A DNA stretch of 8,189 nt from an uncultured Lachnospiraceae bacterium (GTDB taxonomy: Bacteria > Bacillota > Clostridia > Lachnospirales > Lachnospiraceae). The stretch lies in NCBI GenBank assembly GCA_902783305.1, contig CACZQU010000605.1:1-8189 (forward strand), given 5' to 3'. The translations under genes and the position numbers were made by a program. The notes under the pieces are model-generated. The model was not told where the DNA came from. It did not search any database and worked only from the letters and a program-made list of their open reading frames with translations. Below are positions 1 to 5,080 of this stretch, piece by piece. How positions within the stretch are numbered: the first letter of the stretch is position 1; the number at the start of each line of letters is the position of its first letter.

Positions 1-108
1 TGGGACGGTATCCGTCCGGATATCACCGGAGCACCTCTTCTGTTTCGGTGTGAAGAATCGATGTTGTCTTGAGGCTTCTACAGTACCGTCTGTACTTCCG
101 GTCGGAAT

Positions 109-149
109 ACAGCACACCCGGCGGAGGAATTATCCGCCGGGCTTGCTGT
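109..149. repeat. Strong GC-rich stem-loop, possible transcript end
   Basis: ACAGCA (109-114) pairs with TGCTGT (144-149) and CCCGGCGGA (117-125) pairs with TCCGCCGGG (133-141), with a CA/CT internal mismatch and a 7-base loop. This gives 15 base pairs in all. No run of T follows on either strand, so it is not a textbook intrinsic terminator. Its position beyond the end of the minus-strand operon suggests a 3'-end or RNA-stabilising structure. Confidence 0.5.
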
Positions 150-177
150 TCCATCGTACAAATAAATACTCATAAAC

Positions 178-201
178 GAATGAAATGACTGCATTTCATT
201 C
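178..201. repeat. Perfect 10-bp inverted repeat
   Basis: GAATGAAATG (178-187) and CATTTCATTC (192-201) are exact reverse complements around a 4-base loop. The stem is AT-rich. Read on the minus strand it is followed by a T-rich but interrupted stretch (GTTTATGAGTATTTATTTG), so it could be a weak terminator for the sugar operon, or an operator-like palindrome. Confidence 0.5.
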
Positions 202-297
202 ATTTACCTGCGCCGGCTGTACGCCGTCTGAAGCGGCGTGCGGCCGTATGCATCGTTACAGTAATGCGCATTTATTTACTGCGCTTACGGTAAATGA
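200..297. repeat. Nested inverted repeats with three-way-junction potential
   Basis: An outer 9-bp inverted repeat, TCATTTACC (200-208) with GGTAAATGA (289-297), encloses two hairpins. The first, 214-226 with 234-246, is a 13-bp stem with a 7-base loop. The second, 261-270 with 280-288, is 9 bp with one bulged T. The second hairpin ends at 288, directly against the outer stem at 289, which would allow coaxial stacking. In the first hairpin two pairs are G-U if the plus strand is transcribed but A-C mismatches if the minus strand is. It could be a palindromic repeat element with terminal inverted repeats or a structured RNA; no known family was recognised. Confidence 0.4.
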
Positions 298-300
298 CAA

Positions 301-1344
301 TCAGTCAAGGGCATCCTCGGTAAGCTCGCCGTTGTCGATATAGATCTGGATAAACTCATCGACGTTGTCTTTGTTGATTTCAGGAGCATTGACATAATCA
401 TTGACATCGGTGTATTCCATTTCACCATTGAGAACCTTCTCGCAATACTCCATGTTGAGCTTGGCGATTTCGCCGGCATCCTGAAGAGCGGTAGCGGTAA
501 GAAGGCCTTCCTTGATCAGCAGGCAGCCCTGAGCTGTTCCGTCAACACCGTAAGCCAGGAAGCTGGGAGTTCCGTCTTCCGCAATGTAATCGGTATTGTT
601 CCTGACGGCTTCGATAGCGCCGGCAGCCATATTGTCATTCATGGAAATGATGGCATCGATATGAGTTCCGCCCTGTACCCAGGTTTCCATCAGATTCATG
701 GCTTCGTCGTTGTTCCAGTTTGCGAAATCCTCATAGAGAATCTTGACATCGTCACGGACATCGAAGAAATAGGTATCCCATGCTTCACGACGCTTCTCGG
801 CATGATAATTTCCGGACGGCCCCTTCAGGACGACGACATTAGCGTTTTCCGGAACCTCTTCCACTGCGCGCTGAGCGCCGACAGCAGCCTGGGCAACCGG
901 ATCCGCGTCAACAGTGCCGGTTCCCTCGAGAACAGCATTGTCTACCTCGGGATCACCGGTCTCGCCGTCGAGATCCGCCTGATGGGTGGTAGGATTGGTC
1001 GTGATAACCGGAATACCGGCATCCGCAATCGCTTTGACATAAGGAGCCTGGGCAGCATTGTTGTTGGACTGCACGATGACATAGTCATACTGCTTGGTGA
1101 TGCAGTCTTCGAGCTGTTTTGCCATCTCGGCGTCATCAGCCTCGCCGCTGACGCAGGTCAGTTCGATATCGTCATACTCGTCGGCAGCTTTTTTCATTTC
1201 ACTGGTCAGCCAGGCGGCGAAGGTGTCGGCGCTGGCACGGGCGACGAAGCATACACGATACGCATCATCAGCCATTGCAGTGATGGGAGCGGCAAGCATT
1301 GCTGCGGAAACGACAGCAGCGGTCAAAACTTTCCATTTCTTCAT
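301..1344 (-). CDS. Sugar-type ABC transporter substrate-binding protein (RbsB-like)
   Basis: This 347-residue protein is the extracytoplasmic binding component of the importer encoded by the two genes upstream. A signal peptide covers residues 1-25 (MKKWK, a hydrophobic core, then an Ala-Met-Ala site before Asp26-Asp27), so cleavage looks like signal peptidase I. There is no lipobox cysteine, which is unusual if the host is Gram-positive. The rest fits the Peripla_BP_4/RbsB fold: an AGIPVITTN segment follows the first lobe, and a GVDGTAQGCLLIKEGLLTATALQD segment resembles the family's conserved hinge and C-terminal region. The ANWNNDEAMNLMETW stretch recalls inositol and polyol binders, but the ligand is unassigned. 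The ATG at 1344 has AGAGGA eight bases upstream. The gene is last in its operon, 110 bases beyond the permease; no good internal promoter was found. Confidence 0.95.
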   Translation of the reverse strand: MKKWKVLTAAVVSAAMLAAPITAMADDAYRVCFVARASADTFAAWLTSEMKKAADEYDDIELTCVSGEADDAEMAKQLEDCITKQYDYVIVQSNNNAAQAPYVKAIADAGIPVITTNPTTHQADLDGETGDPEVDNAVLEGTGTVDADPVAQAAVGAQRAVEEVPENANVVVLKGPSGNYHAEKRREAWDTYFFDVRDDVKILYEDFANWNNDEAMNLMETWVQGGTHIDAIISMNDNMAAGAIEAVRNNTDYIAEDGTPSFLAYGVDGTAQGCLLIKEGLLTATALQDAGEIAKLNMEYCEKVLNGEMEYTDVNDYVNAPEINKDNVDEFIQIYIDNGELTEDALD

Positions 1345-1424
1345 TTTTCTTATCCTCTCTTCTTGTACTGGTGTACGATGGTTGTGAAACTAAGGTTGTC
1401 AGTTACATTATGATGCATCCCCTG

Positions 1425-1445
1425 TCCCCGGAGGGGAACCGGGGA
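1425..1445 (-). repeat. Intercistronic GC-rich hairpin between permease and binding protein
   Basis: TCCCCGG (1425-1431) and CCGGGGA (1439-1445) form a 7-bp stem with a 7-base loop just after the permease stop codon. A run of C and G around it permits alternative pairings. It has no T tract, so an RNA-processing or stability element is more likely than a terminator. Such hairpins between ABC transporter cistrons are known to let the binding protein accumulate above the membrane components; that role here is inferred. Confidence 0.5.
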
Positions 1446-1454
1446 AACATGCGC

Positions 1455-2444
1455 TTACTTGGCGGAGGACTCCTCTTTCACGGCCATGATCTGCTTCGTG
1501 GTTTTCCGGTTCTTGCTCTGAATATCAAAGGCGACGGCGAAGACAATGATAGCGCCTTCGATGATGCTCTGGATGTAGGAGTTTACGCCGATCAGATTCA
1601 TGATGTTTTCCAGGAAGCCGATGATGAACGCACCCGCGACAGTACCCATGACCGTTCCCACACCGCCGGAGAAGGAGGTTCCGCCGACGATGGCAGCGGT
1701 AAGTCCCGTCATCTCATATCCTACTGCCCCGTTGGGAATACCGGAATTGTTTCTGGCCATAAAGATCGCTCCGGCCAGGCCTGCCAGAAGTCCGCAGAGG
1801 ATATAGGAAATATATATGCTCTTTTTTGTGTTGATTCCGCTGGCTTCCGCGGCTTTCCGGTTGCCGCCGATGGCATACAGGCTTCGCCCGTACCGGGTAT
1901 GGTTAAACAGATACCAGACAACGATGGTGATTCCAAAAACAATGATAACCGGCACGGGTACGGAGCCAACCATGCCCTGCCCCAGCTTGACAAACTTGCC
2001 GAGCTGGAGAATATTGGCACCGCCGGTGTAGTAAAGAGCGATACCTCTTGCGACCTGCTGCATGCCAAGGGTGGCGATAAACGCGGGGACATCGAACTGG
2101 GCGACAAAAACCGCATTGATGATGTTGCAGGCGACGCCGACGGCAAAAGCGACGAGCAAAGCGAGCAGCATGGATCTGGTACTCTTATAACAGGATACCG
2201 CCATGACTCCGGACAAAGCCAGAACGGATCCGATGGACAGATCGAGGAAGCCGCTGACAATCAGAATCATCTCCGCGTAAGCCAGGAGAATTCCTACACA
2301 AAGCTGTCTGGCGACATTCATCAGATTGTTGGCGGTCATGAAATAAGGGCTCAACAGGCTGCAGGCGATAAACATCACAATGAGCACGAGAAAAATAGAG
2401 AAACGCTGAAGATATCCGGAATACTTTGTTTTAACCATTGTCAT
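1455..2444 (-). CDS. Sugar-type ABC transporter permease (RbsC-like, BPD_transp_2)
   Basis: A 329-residue polytopic inner-membrane protein, the normal length for the RbsC/MglC/XylH family. Hydrophobic segments run from about residue 14 to 310. Family landmarks are visible: SGxxDLSIGS near residues 64-72 (SGFLDLSIGS), a YAIGGNRKAAEASGI cytoplasmic loop, and the C-terminal GGTSFSGGVGTVMGTVAGA stretch. It should form the homodimeric channel driven by the ATPase encoded just upstream. The ATG at 2444 overlaps the ATPase stop in an ATGA arrangement, implying translational coupling. A second in-frame ATG at 2438 lies seven bases after AAAGGGG and could be the true start, giving 327 residues. The tail beyond the last helix is charged and ends EESSAK. 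Confidence 0.95.
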   Translation of the reverse strand: MTMVKTKYSGYLQRFSIFLVLIVMFIACSLLSPYFMTANNLMNVARQLCVGILLAYAEMILIVSGFLDLSIGSVLALSGVMAVSCYKSTRSMLLALLVAFAVGVACNIINAVFVAQFDVPAFIATLGMQQVARGIALYYTGGANILQLGKFVKLGQGMVGSVPVPVIIVFGITIVVWYLFNHTRYGRSLYAIGGNRKAAEASGINTKKSIYISYILCGLLAGLAGAIFMARNNSGIPNGAVGYEMTGLTAAIVGGTSFSGGVGTVMGTVAGAFIIGFLENIMNLIGVNSYIQSIIEGAIIVFAVAFDIQSKNRKTTKQIMAVKEESSAK

Positions 2445-3952
2445 GCCCCTTTCTCAGTAGTATTCAACAAACCTGTCGCCAGCATCATGATCCGCTCCTG
2501 ACTGAACTCATTTTTCTCCAGGCAGCCGGTAATCAGACCCTGACACATCACGTAGATCCGGTCGCACATTCCGATGAGCTCCGGCAGCTCTGAGGAAACC
2601 ATGATGATTGTCTTTCCTTCCCGGACAATATCCGTCATAAGCTTGTAAATTTCAAATTTTGCCCCCACATCAATACCTCGGGTAGGCTCATCCAGAATCA
2701 TGATTTCCGGATTGCACAGCATCCATCTGGCCAGAAGCACCTTCTGGGCATTGCCGCCGGAGAGAGAGGAAATCAGGGTGTCCAGTGTAGGGGTCTTGAC
2801 GGACATTTTTTCAAAGATGGTCCGGACATCTTCCTTTTCCTTGCGCTTGTGGCTGAACCCCCCATAGAAATAATTCTTCAGGGAGGCAAGGCTTGCATTC
2901 TCCGTGACACTCCTTACGGGGATGATCCCGTATTCCTTACGGTCCTCGGAAAGCATGATCAGGCCTTTTGAAATGGCGTCCTCCGGTTTTCTGATGAGAG
3001 CTTCCTTCCCGTCAATCAGCACAGTCCCTCCATCCTTGTGATCCAGGCCGTATACTGCCCGCATCACCTCTGTCCTTCCGGCACCTACCAGTCCGGCGAA
3101 GCCGACGATCTCACCCTTGCGGGCGTGGAAGCTGATCTGATCAAAGATTCCTTTTTCGTGGAAATCCTTTACTTCAAAGACGGTATCTCCCAGCGGAATA
3201 TCCTCCTTCGGATAGACATTATCCATCTTCCGCCCTACCATGCGGGCGATGACCGTATCAATGTCCAGATTTTCCGCCCGGTCCGAGGAAACGACTGCTC
3301 CGTCCCGGATGACGGTAATGTCATCCGCGATCTGGAACACCTCGTCCATTTTGTGGGAAATGTAGACAATGCTGACGCCCTTCTCCTTCAGCTCGTGGAT
3401 CTTGTCGAACAGGAGCTTTACCTCCCGCTCAGAGATGGATGAGGTTGGTTCATCCATCAGGACAATCTGGGCATTGTTGGTAATCGCTTTGATGATCTCG
3501 AGCATCTGGATATCGGAAACCGTAAGTGTCTTGAGCTTCTGGCTGGGCGCATAGTTCAGGTGCTCTTCCTTCAGAAACTGGACAGCGTCCCTGCGGACCT
3601 TTTTCCAGTCAACCTGACCGAATTTCCCGACGGGGAGACGCCCCATAAAAAGATTCTCTTCCACGGAGAGCTCAGACACATAATTCAGCTCCTGGGCAAT
3701 CATGGAAATGCCATATTCCCTGGCCTGGATCGGATTGCGGATCTCCACCGGCTTCTCATCAATATAGATCTGTCCGGCATCGGCCTTGTACAGGCCGGTC
3801 AAGACTTTCATCAGTGTGGATTTTCCTGCGCCGTTCTCGCCGCAAAGTGCGTGAACGGTACCTTTTCGTACGGCAAAGCTGATATTGCTGAGCGCTTTGA
3901 CCCCGGGAAAGGATTTCTCCACACCCTCTACCCTAAGTTTTATTTCATCCAT
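2441..3952 (-). CDS. Sugar-type ABC transporter ATP-binding protein, two NBDs (RbsA/MglA-like)
   Basis: A 503-residue cytoplasmic ATPase with tandem nucleotide-binding domains, matching the usual length of about 500 for RbsA/MglA. The first domain has Walker A GENGAGKST (38-46), Q-loop Q87, a diverged signature LTVSD (about 143-147), Walker B ending MDE (166-168) and the switch histidine H200. The second has a Walker A-like GLVGAGRT (287-294) with Arg replacing Lys, a good LSGGN signature (397-401), Walker B ending LDE (420-422) and Ser-Ser in place of the switch His. This asymmetry is normal in the family, so the main catalytic site uses the first Walker A. The ATG at 3952 was chosen because GAGGG lies eight bases upstream and the product matches homologue length. 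An ATG at 3967 is possible, and the frame stays open back to 4081, but those extra residues look like leader, not protein. First gene of the operon. Confidence 0.95.
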   Translation of the reverse strand: MDEIKLRVEGVEKSFPGVKALSNISFAVRKGTVHALCGENGAGKSTLMKVLTGLYKADAGQIYIDEKPVEIRNPIQAREYGISMIAQELNYVSELSVEENLFMGRLPVGKFGQVDWKKVRRDAVQFLKEEHLNYAPSQKLKTLTVSDIQMLEIIKAITNNAQIVLMDEPTSSISEREVKLLFDKIHELKEKGVSIVYISHKMDEVFQIADDITVIRDGAVVSSDRAENLDIDTVIARMVGRKMDNVYPKEDIPLGDTVFEVKDFHEKGIFDQISFHARKGEIVGFAGLVGAGRTEVMRAVYGLDHKDGGTVLIDGKEALIRKPEDAISKGLIMLSEDRKEYGIIPVRSVTENASLASLKNYFYGGFSHKRKEKEDVRTIFEKMSVKTPTLDTLISSLSGGNAQKVLLARWMLCNPEIMILDEPTRGIDVGAKFEIYKLMTDIVREGKTIIMVSSELPELIGMCDRIYVMCQGLITGCLEKNEFSQERIMMLATGLLNTTEKGA

Positions 3953-4026
3953 AACTACAGCCCTCATTTTTTCCGGAGAGGATGATGATCCATACAGCAG
4001 ATAAAGCACTGCTCTTATACCGGTAC

Positions 4027-4067
4027 AGTCTTCCGCCGTCCGGTGCGGCACGACAGCGGCAAAGACT
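4027..4067 (-). promoter_or_regulatory. Large stem-loop in the 5' leader of the sugar ABC operon
   Basis: In the minus-strand transcript, AGTCTT pairs with AAGACT, then CCGCTGTC with GACGGCGG, then GTG with CAC around a CCG loop, with 2-base bulges on opposite sides. That is 17 pairs including one G-U. It sits about 20 nt after the predicted transcription start and ends about 75 nt before the ATPase ATG at 3952. No T tract follows, so it is not a simple terminator. It may stabilise the mRNA 5' end or be part of a regulatory leader; no riboswitch family was recognised. Confidence 0.5.
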
Positions 4068-4094
4068 TTAGTAAAAGGCATAAGATTTTTCTAA

Positions 4095-4123
4095 ATCATA
4101 TCATTGTTTTTCCGGTTTTGCAA
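4095..4123 (-). promoter_or_regulatory. Promoter of the sugar ABC operon
   Basis: On the minus strand, TTGCAA (4118-4123, 4 of 6 matches to the -35 consensus) is separated by exactly 17 bases from TATGAT (4095-4100, 5 of 6 matches to the -10). Transcription would start near 4088, giving a leader of about 135 nt before the ATPase start at 3952. It lies between the YgjV-like gene's stop codon and the operon. No terminator was found between that gene and this operon, so read-through may contribute. Confidence 0.65.
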
Positions 4124-4124
4124 T
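4103..4124. promoter_or_regulatory. Candidate operator palindrome over the promoter spacer and -35
   Basis: The 22-bp stretch has the symmetrical form ATTG-N5-CCGG-N5-CAAT, with T-rich N5 arms. It covers the promoter spacer and -35 hexamer of the sugar operon, a good place for a repressor of the LacI type, whose operators are palindromes with a central CG step. No regulator gene is present in the window, and only the 12 named positions are symmetrical, so this is tentative. Confidence 0.3.
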
Positions 4125-4183
4125 GTACACTGATCTTCATCTACAACAGGATATTGTTTTGGTTACTATTCACGGCCACTCCA

Positions 4184-4789
4184 TTACAGATTTTTGACAT
4201 ACCTGCTGCCGTCAGAGACGAAGCCCATTTTGTTGACATAATCGAGATGCGCTTTGCTGTCTCCCTGATAAACAAGCTTCCTGATCCCGTAATTCGGAAG
4301 CTTGCTGTACAGAAAGGCACCGACGGAGCAGTCCCGGTAAGCCGGAGTGGAATAGTCCACGGCAATCTCCAGCTCTCCTTCGGACGTTCTGCGTCCCAGC
4401 AGCAGTCCCACCGGGTTTGTCCCGTCACTGACGATATAGGCAGCATCGTAAGCGCCCTCCGGGTCGGCTTTGGGGAAAAATGTCCGGACATCGTCCAGAT
4501 AATGGCGCAGGAGAAAACGGGCATAACTCATTTCCGCTCCGTCATCGGTCAGGACAAAGTTTGCTTCTGTCCGCTGCAGATGAATCAGATGATAAATATT
4601 GATGCCTACAAGGAAAAAATTCATCAGGGCAGTCGGATAAGATTTGATGATCAACGCGTAAATGGCAAAGATAATGCTGCCGATCATGTTGATGATCCTG
4701 AGCTTCACGACAGATGTCATCAGCATGGAAACGACGACCAGCAGTGATCCAAGATAACCAAAAAGTTCAATCAGCATCTGTGTACTCAT
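4184..4789 (-). CDS. YgjV-like membrane domain fused to a GNAT-like domain
   Basis: A 201-residue protein in two parts. Residues 1-72 contain three predicted transmembrane helices (about 6-24, 31-49, 52-70) and resemble the small inner-membrane YgjV family (Imp-YgjV). Residues 75-200 look like a GNAT acetyltransferase fold: PVGLLLGRR, ELEIAVDYSTPAYRD, and a KAHLDYVNKMGF C-terminal segment. The acetyl-CoA loop, normally (R/Q)xxGxG/A, reads RDCSVG (152-157), so the first glycine is Ser and activity is uncertain. The soluble domain is probably cytoplasmic. Function and substrate are unknown. The ATG at 4789 follows AGGAGG by 12 bases, a long spacing; an in-frame stop just upstream excludes an earlier start. 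It has its own promoter and is transcribed divergently from the binding-protein gene to the right. Confidence 0.85.
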   Translation of the reverse strand: MSTQMLIELFGYLGSLLVVVSMLMTSVVKLRIINMIGSIIFAIYALIIKSYPTALMNFFLVGINIYHLIHLQRTEANFVLTDDGAEMSYARFLLRHYLDDVRTFFPKADPEGAYDAAYIVSDGTNPVGLLLGRRTSEGELEIAVDYSTPAYRDCSVGAFLYSKLPNYGIRKLVYQGDSKAHLDYVNKMGFVSDGSRYVKNL

Positions 4790-4896
4790 TACTCATGATT
4801 CCCTCCTTTACTACAGCGGTTCCGATTTCCTTTAAGGAGCAGGAACTATGCAAAAGTATTAACGATTCCTCTGGGATATCAGACCCGGATAGTGTT

Positions 4897-4905
4897 ATTA
4901 TACCA
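4897..4905 (-). promoter_or_regulatory. Extended -10 promoter for the YgjV-like gene
   Basis: The minus strand reads TGGTATAAT, a perfect -10 hexamer (4897-4902) preceded by the TG of an extended -10 element. No good -35 lies 16-18 bases upstream, which extended -10 promoters tolerate. A start near 4890 would give a leader of about 100 nt. A second minus-strand TATAAT occurs at 4915-4920 with only a weak -35, so the exact start is uncertain. Confidence 0.5.
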
Positions 4906-4976
4906 CGTTTGCAGATTATACGCTATACTTTTGGTCTGTTTTCACAGGGAATTTATCCCCGGGGCATCGGTTCGAT

Positions 4977-5005
4977 TTGACAGTTCTATCTGACGGGGGT
5001 ATAAT
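4977..5005 (+). promoter_or_regulatory. Perfect consensus sigma-70/sigma-A promoter of the second ABC operon
   Basis: TTGACA (4977-4982) and TATAAT (5000-5005) are both exact consensus and are separated by the optimal 17 bases. Transcription should begin near 5012, giving a leader of about 69 nt before the binding-protein ATG at 5081. A promoter this strong implies very high expression unless a repressor acts on it. An imperfect palindrome, CCAT-N8-ATGG at 5021-5036, lies just downstream of the start point. Confidence 0.85.
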
Positions 5006-5020
5006 CATTTCATCAAAAAG

Positions 5021-5036
5021 CCATAGATATTCATGG
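5021..5036. promoter_or_regulatory. Candidate operator just downstream of the consensus promoter
   Basis: CCAT and ATGG flank a central ATAT, forming a 16-bp imperfect palindrome with symmetry at 12 positions. It lies about 10-25 bases after the predicted transcription start. It could be a repressor site or a chance palindrome. No match to Fur-type or DtxR-type iron boxes was recognised here or elsewhere in the divergent intergenic region (4797-5080). Confidence 0.2.
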
Positions 5037-5080
5037 GGATTTGTACCTCAATCAATGGTCTGAAAAAGGAGGAACAGACG

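Larger units (their letters stand above)
1..300. other. Non-coding, hairpin-rich region downstream of the sugar ABC operon
   Basis: No convincing gene lies here. Short open stretches run in from the left edge (plus frame 1 open to a TGA at 70-72; plus frame 2 open to a TAA near 172), but they are not long enough to exceed chance and show no recognisable protein. The region holds a series of inverted repeats: 3-17, 109-149, 178-201 and the nested set at 200-297. It forms the 3' flank of the minus-strand operon ending at 301, and whatever gene lies to the left begins or ends outside the window. No classic T-tract terminator is visible on either strand. Confidence 0.7.
3953..4183. other. Intergenic region between the YgjV-like gene and the sugar operon
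   Basis: This gap contains the sugar-operon promoter, the candidate operator and the leader stem-loop described separately. No additional gene was found. No intrinsic terminator for the YgjV-like gene is visible between its stop at 4184 and the downstream promoter. Confidence 0.7.

Noticed and set aside
1..72. Plus-strand frame open from the left edge to a TGA at 70-72, which could be the tail of a gene
   Set aside because: Only 23 codons with no recognisable motif; an open stretch this short is expected by chance.
2..172. Longer plus-strand open frame (about 56 codons) entering from the left edge
   Set aside because: It runs straight through the GC-rich hairpin at 109-149, shows no protein-like pattern, and is within chance length.
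1299..2501. Long plus-strand ORF of 400 codons opposite the permease
   Set aside because: It is antisense to a clear RbsC-like permease, is rich in Asp, Gly, His and Asn with no family features, and has no ribosome binding site. It is a shadow of the real gene.
3953..4081. N-terminal extension of the RbsA-like ATPase to the ATG at 4081
   Set aside because: The added residues are not family-like, no ribosome binding site precedes 4081, the ATG would lie about 8 bases from the predicted transcription start, and the 3952 start has a good GAGGG site.
5033..5080. N-terminal extension of the second binding protein to the ATG at 5033
   Set aside because: It would bury the signal peptide behind 16 polar residues, while 5081 has AAGGAGG at ideal spacing.
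5006..5080. Riboswitch in the leader of the second ABC operon
   Set aside because: The leader is only about 69 nt, with no recognisable TPP (THI-box) or other riboswitch core and no terminator or sequestering stem.
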